Part shown: positions 44,745-55,504 of the stretch, piece after piece
Position numbering within the stretch: the first letter of the stretch is position 1
Layout of the letters: every line of letters starts with the position of its first letter
The notes under the pieces: generated by a model
The model's input: only the letters and a program-made list of their open reading frames with translations
Database searches by the model: none
Told to the model about the DNA's origin: nothing
Position numbers and translations under genes: made by a program
Source of the DNA: Hydractinia symbiolongicarpus
Lineage: Eukaryota > Cnidaria > Hydrozoa > Anthoathecata > Hydractiniidae
Reading direction: 5' to 3'
Length of the DNA: 60,000 nucleotides
Assembly: GCF_029227915.1 (NCBI RefSeq)
Contig: NC_079875.1
Location: 26,484,001-26,544,000 of the forward strand

Positions 44745-44809
44745 GGGGGTGCGCTCAATCAGCGCGCCCCTGGGATTTGAACGTCAAAAAAGCCCCGGTA
44801 CGAATAGGG
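44745..44809 (+). repeat. piggyBac right terminal repeat and subterminal hairpin
   Basis: A GGTGCGCT...AGCGCGCC hairpin (about 44747-44768), a ~25-base spacer, then CCCGGTACGAATAGGG. The hairpin lies farther from the tip than at the left end, an asymmetry common in piggyBac ends. Confidence 0.9.
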
Positions 44810-44813
44810 TTAA

Positions 44814-45914
44814 ATCATTTGGTATATTGTATATCTACCGAAATATTTCAATCCAAAATATCAAAAGAACAGACCCAAACTTATAATCAATGTTTTAGAT
44901 TCTTGATAAGGACATTAACACTGAATCACGCAGTCTGTAGTGTTAAAAAAACAGTAACAACGAAAATATTACTTTTTACAGTTTCTGTAAATTCTTCTCT
45001 AGGATATACACGCTGTTTTTATAACAATGGTGTGTTTTAGTTTCAGCCTCGATGTTCTGAACTTCTTTGATAAATGCTATCCTGATTTTCCTAATATGTT
45101 TTTAACATGACTATGGCCTGAAAACATATAATAATTTAATAAAGAAAAGCATGCTATAAGTTATTATAGCTAGTTAATGGCAATTCGGCTACATGTAACG
45201 GCCCATTGCTTGGACAAAAAAAAAGTTCAGTTCTTTTGATATACAATAAAAAAAGTAAACTTCTAATCAATTTTGTGCGTCATACAAATTTTCATATTTA
45301 AAGACAATTATTTCTGATATATTTCACAACCAAATCTCGGTATAGCTTACGGGAAATAGCAAAGCATGGTTTTCCTTTGTTACGTGGTGTCATTCATAAA
45401 GAGTGAGCCAATGACATAAATTTTTAGGACTTACGTACAGGGCACTTTGGTTACACTCATAAGCGCAAGAAATGAACACATAAAATTTGATACTTGTTAC
45501 AAAAATACCAAACAAGAGAACAGCCTCGATGTTGTTTGATGTTGTTTTTACAGGTAGCTTAGTTACTGTAATTACATTTAGGATTAAACTAGCATTTATT
45601 ACTTAATACTCAGTAAAATAGGTCAAGTTCGAATATTAAACTATTTCGCTATAGCTAGCTAGACTAAGCATGAAAGGCTGAGCTTTTTAGCTGGGTTAAA
45701 AGTCAAATCTTAAAGAGGAAAATTACATCACATTTAAGATTTCTTCATAAAAAGCATCACAAACTTTTTTCATGTGGATTACTTTTATATTAACAAAAAT
45801 TAAAAATTTGAAAATAAACTTAGGCGATTTTGTCATTCATTAGTTTTCAAATTTCTCGCTGGAAATTTTTAAGGTTTAAAACCCATGTCTCACAGTAACT
45901 TTTTCGTTCTTATC
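44814..45914. other. Non-coding stretch
   Basis: No gene supported. Contains TAGCTAGCTAGA near 45650 and otherwise unremarkable AT-rich sequence up to the Helitron pair. Confidence 0.45.
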
Positions 45915-46458
45915 CTAGTCGATAAAGCCCGTGGAAAAATCCACTTAGGCAGGATAACAGAGAAAAACAACAGTCATTTAAATTTTGCTGACATTAGTAG
46001 AGACCTGTAAAAACACATAAAATTTTTTCAGAAATATGTATACCTGTTGCCTTCATCGCATAGATCTTGAAACGCTGATTAAGAAAATATATAGGATCGT
46101 GTACTTTTGACAAATGGATGCAGAAATATCGTGTACTTTTGACAAATGAATGCAGAGATATTAGGGTTTAAAAGTTTTTAATGACGTCACTAACCCGCCT
46201 ATTCCGGATCGGATTAGGTGACGCAGGTTTGGAAAACTTATCCAAATTGGTCTCAGGTAGTCCCAAGTGACCCACGCAGGAGATGACGTCAGTTGATTCC
46301 ACCCGTTTCCAAGTTATTTAGCCTTAAATTTAAAAGTGCAATGCAATGGCTTCACTAATCTTAATATACTTTCCTTTGACGTCAATATTGCTTTAACGTT
46401 AAAGTTTGCTAATTTACAGAAGAATTTTAAAGGCGATGTTTTATAGTCTTTATATAGA
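45915..46458 (-). mobile_element. Nonautonomous Helitron, copy A
   Basis: On the minus strand it starts TCTATATAAAGACTATAA at 46458 and ends with hairpin GTGGA-TTTT-TCCAC, a 12-base spacer and CTAG at 45918-45915, the Helitron 3' signature. Its body has TGACGTCA motifs, a TCCAAATTGG..TCAGG segment and GAAACGCTGATTAAGAAAAT units shared with copy B. A 32-bp segment is tandemly duplicated at about 46098-46160. There is no Rep/helicase frame. The base after CTAG is G rather than the expected T, so its outer 3' boundary is slightly uncertain. Confidence 0.7.
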
Positions 46459-47185
46459 CTAGTCGATAAAGCCCGTGGAAAAATCCACTTTGGCAGAAGG
46501 ACAATGTAAAAATAGGTTATTTTAGACTTTTTGCTGACGTCAGCAGTGCATATACAAAAACAAATTGAAGAAATTCAGTTTATTCATTGCGTCTATTGTG
46601 TGGAGCTTAAACTGCTGATCAAGAAAATGTATATAATCATGTGCTTTTGATGAGCGGTTGATGAGATATAAGGGTTCAGAAATTTTGCTGACGTCAGCAA
46701 TGGCACGTGAAAAGTACCAATTTTTTTTAGTTGGAAATCTGTATACCTGTTCTTTCATCGTATAAATCTTGAAACGCTGATCAAGAATATGTATAGGATC
46801 ATCTACTTTTGACAAACGGTTGCAGAGATATTAGGGCTTAAAGCTTTTTTTGATGACGTCATCAACTCATTAATTCCGAAACGGATTTGGGGAGCCAGGT
46901 TTGGGAAACTTACACAAATTGGTCCCAGGTGGTCCCTAGTTACCCACGCGGTGAAAAACCATTGACGTCACCACCTCGTTTCCAAGTTATTTGGCCTCAG
47001 GTGCCCTGTAATGGCTTCATTATTTCAATATAGGATATTAACGCTAAAGTAGAGTTATTGACGTCGCGTCGTAACGTCATAAAACTTAACATATTAGACA
47101 TGCATTTTTCGGCAACATCAAAGGAAAATGGCGATATCAACTTTGCCTGTCACAGAGACACGGAACTGGCGTATTATTATATAGA
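46459..47185 (-). mobile_element. Nonautonomous Helitron, copy B (fused to copy A)
   Basis: On the minus strand the 5' end is TCTATATAATAATACGCC at 47185, preceded by A. The 3' end is hairpin GTGGA-TTTT-TCCAC (46488-46475), a 12-base spacer and CTAG (46462-46459), followed immediately by the TC of copy A. It contains two diverged copies of the internal GATCAAGAAxATGTATAxxATC unit and several TGACGTCA sites. It is homologous to copy A along most of its length and to the 5' fragment at 512. No coding capacity. Confidence 0.8.
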
Positions 47186-48180
47186 TTAATTTCAAACCGA
47201 TTAGTCCCTGCAGTCATTTTGGTGTCAATGGTATGAAAAACTATGCTAAAACTATACTAAGTAAAAGTCCTATTACTTCAGTAAAAATTGAAATAATGAC
47301 TTGAAACTTAGTATTACATGTTTTTAGACCAGTTTAATGAAGTGAACCCAAAAAAAGTTTTTACTACTATCCTGGTTTCTGAGTTCTTAATTTTGGCCAT
47401 TTTTGGAGACGCAGATAAACTTTTTTTGACAGCATATCAATTTTGACAAGCATGTGTACAGAAAACATTCTAAGTGATTCTCAGGATTAAAAATAATTCA
47501 AACAGATAAAATGTGTCCCAGGTTTAGGACCAAATACCTTATCTAGCTCAGAGATAGTGGGAATGTGCTTCTAAAGCACAGTGCTAAATACATAATCTAA
47601 ATTTCATGCCGCATAAATAAAAAAACCTGGATCTGCAACACGTTTACTCTGCACTAATCGCCCAGTCTGGTGCCACTCACAATTAATTTTTGAATATACA
47701 CAGAAACTTTTTATGCAAAATAAAAAATGCTAAACAACAAGTCCTGTGAATGTTGGTTTATGAAAAAGATATTATACCCTACAAGCGCTAAAAGAAAACC
47801 GAAAATCTACAAAATTATCATATATGCAGAAATTTATTTATGAAACATAGGTTTCAGCTTGTCGTGGAAACATGTTTACCAACATGCAATGTCTTGCATA
47901 CCTAACTAGCTATATACTAAGTCTTGAATGTTCACTGTTATGGGAGGTCCAAATAACTACCTAGCTATTTTTATTTAAAATGACAGAATGCCTTTGCAGC
48001 TAGCTACATTAAAGTAATATAGTTAGCTCTTGTACTTTATCACTTAATTATTTAATAACAAATGTGCCCTGGAGTGCTGGCATGGTACTGGCTAGGTAGC
48101 TTAAAATCACAAAATAAGTATTATCCAGATGTGACCACCCCTCATCATCAGACATCGGAAAGGCGTTTCTGTTCTTTACT
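47186..48180. other. Non-coding stretch
   Basis: No gene supported. Scattered CTAGCTAG motifs lie near 47900-48035. Confidence 0.45.
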
Positions 48181-49511
48181 TCTCATTGTGGGGTACCTCA
48201 AATTCTTGTAAATCCTATGAAAAAGAATTACTTAAGAATTCCTTTTCTTTCCCTTGCACTACTCATCGCATTTCTTTGCACGTATTTAGTTTCAAGCCAC
48301 GATCTCTCAGCCGCGTCTCGGTCATAAGGTTCAGCGCTAGCCAAAATGACGGACAACGTCGAGGAATTCTGGGTAATTTCGAAAAAAATGTGGTTCTGCC
48401 TTATGATTTTCAGATTTTTGCTGCTGATAACAGCATATTTTGCCCCTCGGGTGCCACACCTCCGTATATATAGGAGTTCATTATCTCTAAAACAAACCAT
48501 TAAGCTTAGACATATTTTTAGGATATTCCAAACTTCTGACCCATTTTTCAGAGTATGTACTTACAAAATGAGTGCTTGAAGAAAATATTTTCCGACTCAA
48601 GACAGAACAACAAACTTAATATTTAAGAAAGATTTAGCTCTGAAAGAAACGGCTAGAAACTCGTTATACACCCAAGTTCATTTCTCTACTAATTAATCTA
48701 AACAACGCACCTGTTTTCTTTTACTTCTCAGTAGATAGCTTTCTAGCGTTCTCCTAATAAAACTCCAATCAGTTTTTTACTTCGAATACTAAACTTCGTT
48801 TCATCCCAAAGAGAACGAATTGAAGATGTATACAATTGCCTGAAAAATTTCCAATCCGTTCTCTTTGTGATGTTAAATCATCGCACGTTAGAAATATTTC
48901 TAAATAACAACACCAACTTCGTTCGACAACAACACAACAGTTTTGTTTTTTAAATTTCAGATTCGAATTACATTCACATTCGAATCCGATGGAATTTCTA
49001 TAAAAGTAAGGAACCTCGTCGCAAAACACAAAAATGGAAATATAGAAAAACAAATATAAACTTTAATTCAACCTCATGATAAGTAAACATTGTTTGAAAT
49101 AACTCTTTCCAGGATAACTTCTTCGCTGCGCATTTCTTTTTTCAGTTGATAAACAACTTGTTTCCGTTAGATGGAGTGTGCACGTAAATCTGTGGGTAAA
49201 ATTAAATTATTCTATCTGTAACGACCAGCGAGGCTTTTAAAACAAAAAATAAACAAATTGAGACATTTAAAAATAAAAATAAAAATTTAGTATTAATAAA
49301 ATAAAAAAAAAGTCAACCCTGATTTGCGTCTTTTTTAACTGGCGTCTACGCACGGTGCGTCAGCTGTAACATTATTTTGCGCATTGTATTACAATAGGCA
49401 ACACACTGAGCGTCAGCTGTGACTGCAGGTCAACTTGTAACTGTAGAAGCCTGTACGTGTGTTCTTCTCCGCTTCTGTGTTGTGTTAATGAGCGATTTTG
49501 CTGATAATTTT
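48181..49511. other. Mostly non-coding; small GC-richer island at 48.2-48.5 kb
   Basis: 48250-48480 is less AT-rich than its surroundings. It is open on both strands: plus from an ATG in a good context at 48346 (MTDNVEEFWVISKKMWF, then a hydrophobic run), and minus (ASAEPYDRDAAERSWLETKY). Neither frame has splice or domain support, and I cannot tell which, if either, is real. The remainder shows nothing recognisable. Confidence 0.3.
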
Positions 49512-49895
49512 AAAGTAGACTTTTAATTTGCAATATCGAAAATAAATAAAGGCATTTTAGTAATGTTTATAGGAAATAACATTGGCGCAGCGCATTATTA
49601 ATGATCATTAAGGAAGCATTAGTATGGGAATAAAAAAGACAAAGTACATTGTTCCAACAATTTTTTTGTATTTATTATATTCTTTAAATGCGCATTTAAC
49701 AACGAATCACACTTAACTATACTATAAGTCATTAAGATATTATAAAGTAGACTTTTTAATTCGCCATATCGAAAATAAAAGCATTTTAGTAATGTATATT
49801 GAAAATAATATTGGCGGAGCGCATTATCCATGATCATTAGGAAAACATTAGTACGGGGATAAAAATACAAAGTACATTGTTCAAGAACGTTTATT
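49512..49895. repeat. Spaced direct duplication (~150-bp units)
   Basis: 49512-49668 and 49744-49895 share TAAAGTAGACTTTTxAATT, ATATCGAAAATAAA, GCATTTTAGTAATGT, ATTGGCGxAGCGCATTAT, ATGATCATTA and AAAGTACATTGTT in order. The second unit lies just 3' of the coding locus at 49940, so the duplication may include its former 3' flank. Confidence 0.8.
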
Positions 49896-49939
49896 GTAAT
49901 AAACTACACCTATCTTTTTCATAAACACAACATATTATT

Positions 49940-50930
49940 CTACTTTTTCGTTTTCTTTTTTTTTAATTTTTTACTTGGAGGAGTTGGGGAAAGCTCCCGT
50001 TCGCTAGAGTCAGAAGAATCATTGTAAAAGGTTTTTTCCAACAACGTATCTAAATCTATAGAGTTAGTATCCTGTGGTACATCCCTCAAAGAACAAGAAG
50101 CAAACTGCAAACACAGTCCCTCAAGGTAATTATCTGTGGTCGGATTCCCATAAAAGCTTCCGAATTCGGGAATGCATTGTAGCATGTTTGCCTTTACCCA
50201 TTGAGGGTGGGTAAACGCAAACCTTGCTACACTGTAATGGGTGCTTAGACTATAAAGACAAGCACCCAGCTTCCCCAACAACTTCGCATATTCCACTACA
50301 GAGGCATCTTTCGTGGTGAAAAATTCTACCAACTGCTTTATCGCATCACGTACATCTATTTTTGCACCTTTGTGTTTCGAATCGACAGTTTTTAATGCGT
50401 CTTGCACAGTATCCAAGTACCGCGCAAAGGGTTTTAAATATTTCGTTTTCAATTTTTCCCGCAAATCGGCAAAAGTAGTTATATTGTTGTGGAGAGATGA
50501 CGCTGTTTCTGATAATGCGACGCTTGGTCTACATAGGAACTCACAAGACTGAGTTTTCAAACGAGCTTTGAAAACGTCATCCGATAAGAAATTGTCGTCA
50601 TATGCTTTTCCGTACGGACAAATAAAGTCTTTAAGGAACTGTTTATGATATCTAAAAAATATAATAGTAAAATGTATTTTAAAATCATATTTTAAACATC
50701 ATTCCAATGCATAAAAAGCAACATATAACGTTATTACAATTACAACTTACCCCACGGCGAGATTTTCTTTATTTTTTGTTGGACCGTTTTTGAAGGACGG
50801 AGCGTATCATCTATATAAATATGAAATGTTTTAAAATATCAATGATTCCATTACATAGATTTATATCATTATATCATGTACATGAAAACACTTACCCTGA
50901 CGCACTGCTCTTTTTTGTTTGAAGAAAATT
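49940..50930 (-). CDS. Unrecognised multi-exon gene-like locus with a basic C-terminus
   Basis: The last exon is 49940-50651. It is open from an acceptor (TATTTTTTAG) and begins YHKQFLKDFICPYGKAYDDN. It continues TFADLREKLKTKYLKPFARY, a helical, Leu/Lys-rich middle, PQWVKANMLQCIPEFGSFYG, and ends with a Ser/Asp/Glu-rich stretch plus PPSKKLKKKKTKK, a likely nuclear localisation signal. An upstream 60-base exon (50751-50810) has a good donor (GGG|GTAAGTTG) and acceptor (TTTATATAG). It encodes DTLRPSKTVQQKIKKISPWG in its only open frame. A further donor (CAGG|GTAAGTG) lies at 50896. The 60-base exon is one base out of phase with the last exon, so there is either an error or damage. A possible AATAAA (minus strand) lies about 45 bases past the stop. 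I recognise no domain. The duplicated 3' flank suggests either a host gene or a mobile-element accessory gene. Confidence 0.5.
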
Positions 50931-51399
50931 AAAATAAATGTTTTTTTTTGCCAACAACGACGCTTGTAGCACAGCACACGTAACTATACTGCATAATCTA
51001 AATATCTGTTATTTTCAACTTTTTTTATACAGTTCTGTAAACTAATATGCACGCTCAAATTTACTCTTGAGTATGTTTGAAAATAAAAAATGATTATTTA
51101 GGGAAAATATAATCACGCCCTTAAATTTACTCTTGAGTAAAATTGAATGTGAAGTATAGAATTAATTACAAAATAAAAAGTACTTATTCTTTCTTAATAA
51201 GAAAAAAATATTTTATTAAAAGTAAAGCGGAACATTTTATGAAAAGATGTTAAGCCGAAATTTTTAAATTAAAATTAAAGCGCAATATTTTTAAATAAAT
51301 AAAATTGCTTGAGGAAACATTGTTATTACAAATTGGTATTATAAAACAAACTAGCCGGGAAACCCGGCGTCGAAACGCCGGGTTAAGCCACAAGTAAAG
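50931..51399. other. Non-coding AT-rich stretch
   Basis: No supported feature. TTTACTCTTGAGTA occurs twice (about 51060 and 51125), a short local duplication. Confidence 0.45.
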
Positions 51400-53810
51400 G
51401 TGTGATCCGGCATTGAACACTCTGTGGAGCGCTTAATAAGAGCCGTAAACTGTCCCACACGATCAGGTGGAGCGCTTTAGTACAGGTATACAGTATGTCG
51501 TTAATCATTTGAAGCGCATACACCATTATAGTGTGCGACTGTAACATATTTTTCAAAAATAACTTTCCCGCAACGATAACTGATATAAAAACAGAGTGTA
51601 CAAAGTGTTGTTACTCCATCATAGCAAAAACAATCGTCAATTTTATTTCATTTTGCGGAATAACTTTTTGCGCAAGTTAAAAAATTAATCGTGACACTGA
51701 GCTGAACGCTTAGTACAGTTAAACCGTGTTGCACAGGCGTAAATCAAGTTAAGTGCATACACCATTATAGTGTTCGACTGTAACATATTTTTTTTAAATT
51801 ACTTTCCCACAACAATAGCTGATATGAAAACAGATTTTACAAACGGTTGTTACCCTGTCATAGCAAAAACAATCGGTCAATATTATTTTATTTTGTGGAA
51901 AAGTCTTTTTAAAAGTTAAAAAATTAATCGTGACACTGGGCTGAGCGCTTAGTACAGTTAAACCCTGTTGTACAGCGTATAGGAATAATACCCTTTTGAA
52001 AAAAACTTTCTCGCAGACACAGGGCTGAGCGGTTAGTCCAGGCGTGATTCCCAAGAAAGTTTAAAAATTAATTGTCACAGTGGTGGGCTGACCTTAGTAT
52101 ATACAGGTAAACGGTGTTGCACATGCCCATAGGCGTAACAGCCTTTTACAAAAAACAGTCTGTTTTTAACACTGGGCTAACCGCTTAGTACAGTTAAACA
52201 CAGTTGAACAGGCGCATAAGGCGTATTACCCTTTTCCAAAAATGTTCATTGTAACTTCGGTTTAAATAAAAACACAGGGAACAGCCTGTCGTTACTCGTC
52301 CAGCCAAAACAATCGCTCAGCCATTTCATTTGCAGAAAAAGTTTGCAGAAAAATAATAAAATATGTAGCTATACCTAGCTAGCTAACTGCATTTAGCATC
52401 AAAATTATATATTGCTTAAGAATATTGTTGTAGCCAAACTGCATTTTTATACTTTTACTTCTTAAGGAGCTAGCTAAATAGCCACAGCCTCAACATAAAA
52501 ATAAATGTTGGCTAGGATAAAAAGCTCTTATACCAAACAGAATAGCAATAAGTGAGGCTCTAGCTAGCTAGTAGCTATAGCTAGCTAATCTTCGTTCCTA
52601 GCCAAACATCCTAAAACTGGTGCGTTTAAGATCTGTACGTGGCTAAAAAACGTGACAATATATTTATCCTAACATTGAAAACAAACAGAAAACAAATATT
52701 ACAAATATATAAGGCTTTTAGAAGATCAAAAAGTCAAACAGGCCTACAAACCTCACACACTGACCACAAACACGACCATTATCAAAATGGCCTTCGTTCC
52801 GCGAAGATCTTGGATTCTTTCTGGTCGCGAAAATCTTGGGTTTTTTTTAAAGAATCAGGCGTTGTGAATGGTATTCCACGCGCGAGCGGTCAAAACAAAG
52901 TCGGTAAAAATATATCGCATTTGATATTCGTGCACATTTTAAAAATTTCGTGTTTCCGTTACGGGAGGCGGCTTTCGCGGACAGACAGACAAAATACGGC
53001 TATTATTAAAGAGACGATAAATAGAAACCTACTAGTCGTTAGCCCGTGGAAAAATCCACGAGGTCGCTCGTCCTTTAAATTAACCCATTTCAAGAAAGTG
53101 GACTTTGGTATTTACGCGCATTTTGAAAATATCGTGTTTCCGTGTTATGGCAAATATTATTTTATTTTGCGGAATAAGTTTTTGTAAAAGTTAAAAAATT
53201 AATCGTGACACCGAGCTGAGCGCTTAGTACAGTTAAACGGTGCTGCAAAGACATATAAGGATAAAACCCTTTTGAAAAAAACTTTCTCGCAGACTCTGTT
53301 TAAATTAGCTAAAACACAAGAAAAAGTCCATTGCTAACACAGGGCTGAGCAGTTAGTTCAGGTAAACAGTGTTGCCCATCCGTACAGGTGTGATACTCGA
53401 GAAAGTTTAAAAATTAGTCCAGGTTTTACAAAAAACGTGGTTAAAACTGGGCTAACCGCTTAGTACAGTCAAACAGAGTTCAACAGGCGTATAGAAGTGC
53501 CCTTTTCCAAAAAAAAACTTCATTGGAACTTCGGTTTAAACAAGTGCTCAGCCATTTAATTTGCAGAAAAAGTTTCAGGAAAATAATAAAAGATGCTGGC
53601 TACCAAGCTAACTGCATTTAGCATAAGAATTATCGCTTAAAAATATTGTTATAGCCAAACTGCATTTTTATCTTTATGCTCTCACTCTTTAGTCAAAGAT
53701 AGGAGCTAGCTAAATGGCTACAGCCTCAACATAAAAATTAATGTTGGGTAGGATAAAAAGCTCTTAGACCATACAGATTAGTAATAAGTAAGGCTCTAGC
53801 TAGCTAGCCT
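51400..53810. repeat. Higher-order satellite-like array
   Basis: A core phrase GCTTAGTACAGTTAAAC plus GTTGxACAGGCGTATA recurs near 51700, 51948, 52183, 53223 and 53458. Weaker forms occur near 51468, 52028, 52092 and 53350. Between the first cores the period is about 240 bases, with ATACACCATTATAGTGT and CAAAAACAATCG segments. A longer unit is also repeated: 52320-52590 with 53550-53805 (ACTGCATTTAGCAT, AATATTGTTxTAGCCAAACT, CAGCCTCAACATAAAAAT, GCTCTAGCTAGCTAG), giving a ~1.25-kb second-order period. No coding content. Confidence 0.75.
53005..53060 (-). mobile_element. Helitron 3' end next to a second Helitron 5' end
   Basis: The minus strand carries GTGGA-TTTT-TCCAC, a 12-base spacer and CTAG (53035-53032) followed by T, a canonical Helitron 3' terminus. 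About 20 bases further on a TCTTTAATAATAGCCGTATT sequence begins, resembling the TCTATATAATAATACGC 5' terminus. Flanking segments on both sides share ATTTTxAAAATxTCGTGTTTCCGT. This is a second case of tandemly arranged Helitron ends in the window. Confidence 0.6.
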
Positions 53811-54125
53811 TCAAAATCTTCGTGTTATACATGAGCATAGGGGTACTATTATTTTCCAAAAGTCCTTATCGCTTCGGAGTTAAAAGAAATCAGCTCGGTT
53901 CTGTTTAAATTTTTAAAACAGTAATAAAAGTGGTCGCTGCCAATAATAATTGATAAACAAAATAATAAAACAATATAAACTAAGAAGTGACATAAAGCTG
54001 CCATGGAAACACTTGGCATAATTCCAAAAAAATTTTTTTAGAAAAAGCTAAATAAAAGTTAGGAAAAGTCACAATATTTGAAGGTGTGACTATAGACACA
54101 TCAAAAGTTATTTAAAAAAGTTTAA
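53811..54125. other. Non-coding stretch
   Basis: No supported feature before the TTAA at 54122-54125. Confidence 0.45.
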
Positions 54126-54178
54126 GGGGGGGGGGGGGGTGGGCTAAATCAGCCCCCCCCCCCCCAGCACGAATAGGG
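54126..54178. mobile_element. piggyBac-like terminal remnant with G/C-tract hairpin
   Basis: Lies between two TTAA sites (54122-54125 and 54179-54182). The right side, AGCACGAATAGGG|TTAA, is close to the complete element's GGTACGAATAGGG|TTAA. A run of 14 G, then TGGGCT-AAATC-AGCCC and a run of C, forms a long hairpin analogous to the subterminal hairpin at 44747. It looks like a solo end of a related nonautonomous family. Confidence 0.55.
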
Positions 54179-54395
54179 TTAAATTATTACAGGCTTGGAA
54201 ACCTGAATTAAAAAATTGAGGCTTTTTTCTGTGGACAATACTTATGGATTTGTCTATAGCTTACGACTGCTTACCCTATGACTAATGTGTAACTTCGCTG
54301 AAACATTTGCTGGACTTCTGGCAAAACAATTCCTGAAAAATTTTATTTTATGATTTGAAACAAAAAAGTGAGGCAGCCGATAACATTACAGATAG

Positions 54396-55235
54396 ATCAA
54401 ATTTCCACTCCATGATCTGATGGAGATATTGTAATGAACATATCAGGATACCCAAATTGACTGACAGCATCAATAAAAAATGAATGTTTCCATTGCCAGT
54501 ATTGCGGTGAGAACCATTTAGTACTGAGAGATTCTTTTGGCATTGTACCCATATTTCTGCCACTGGCTATTGCACCTTAGAAAAATCATTAATTAGTATG
54601 GTAAATTTAGAGAATATAGTTTTGTTTTATGTAAAATAACACACGAATTACTAACCTGACATGGTCTTGTACATATACCTATCAAATTGATACTGTAGTA
54701 ACTAAAATGAATTAAAAAATATTGCATTTTTACATTATCATAAATAATTTGTTTGCTGACAAGTGTGATGAACCACCATCAATTATGCTATCACACAGTG
54801 ACTTTGTGTAGTACATGATTGGCCATAGTGCACACTCTATTCTCCTTAAAGAAAATACTTCCCATCTTTTTTCCATTTAAGATCAAGTCATAATAATACC
54901 TGTAAAAAATTGATATATTTTACAAATATTTATTTTACATCATTTTTATCAAAAATTAATTCACATGTAGTAAGAGTCATATCCAATTGTTTTTTTTATG
55001 AAAAGCCACATGTTTTTACTCTGTATCCATGCTGCTTTCTTTTATATTTTCCAATGTCGATATCAAAAATGCGTAATATATTCTGCTGTTCATATGTCAT
55101 TCCAAGTAATTCCTTCGGAAAATGACTAATTTACATGACTAATTTGAGGAATTTCATAAACATCCTTATTGCAAATACATGTGGTAGACGTTTTCAGTGC
55201 GCCTTTGCTGTAAGTTTTTATATTTTCCTGATCTC
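54396..55235 (-). pseudogene. Helitron-type replicase (Rep/helicase ORF) remnant
   Basis: Minus-strand pieces in order: DQENIKTYSKGALKTSTTCI (from about 55225), FPKELLGMTYEQQNILRIFD followed by GKYKRKQHGYRVKTCGF (about 55120-55000), then after an acceptor-like TTTTTCTAAG at 54576 RNMGTMPKESLSTKWFSPQY and WQWKHSFFIDAVSQFGYPDM-FITISPSD. A (W)Q(W)xHSxxIDxxxxxGYPDxFITISP signature preceded by LTxEQQxxLRxxDIxxGxYxRKQHGYR resembles the N-terminal part of Helitron replicases found in cnidarians. This is a resemblance judged from memory. A tandem ATGACTAATTT duplication near 55125-55145 and stops break the frame. Confidence 0.5.
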
Positions 55236-55259
55236 TGTCTTCATACTAAAGACAAGAAA

Positions 55260-55500
55260 TTATAAAACTACAATTAAACTGTTTTAAATGCCTCGTTTAT
55301 CAATTTTACGACTAAAATATAGAGAACCTGAGACGAGGTTGTTGACCCTAAAGTACAAATATCCTGTATCAATAAGAAATATCGCAAATACATGACACTC
55401 GTCACTTTGAAATGCCTCGTTTATCAAATCTACGGCTGAAGTATATACAACCTGAGACGAGATTGTTGACCCTAAATTACAATTATCCAGTATTAATACA
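55260..55500. repeat. ~125-bp minisatellite, second block
   Basis: Two units of the family at 245-511, with AAATGCCTCGTTTATCAA, CCTGAGACGAGRTTGTTGACCCTAAA and TACAAxTATCC in order. It is uninterrupted at ACAATTATCCAG, the place where the Helitron fragment enters at 512 (ACAATTA|TCTATA). Confidence 0.8.
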
Positions 55501-55504
55501 AAAA

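Larger units (their letters stand above)
41906..44809 (+). mobile_element. Complete piggyBac-type DNA transposon
   Basis: Bounded by TTAA on both sides (41902-41905 and 44810-44813), the obligatory piggyBac target. The left end CCCTATTTGTACCGGG (41906-41921) and the inverted right end CCCTATTCGTACCGGG (44809-44794) match 15/16. Each end has a subterminal hairpin: GTGCGCT-GAATG-AGCGCAC at the left and GGTGCGCT-CAATC-AGCGCGCC at the right. The 2904-bp element encodes one intact two-exon transposase. All parts needed for cut-and-paste movement are present, so it may be autonomous. Confidence 0.96.

Noticed and set aside
52639-53187. 182-codon plus-strand open frame
   Set aside because: It runs straight across a Helitron 3' end, a 5' end and satellite units, and has no domain. 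Its openness looks accidental.
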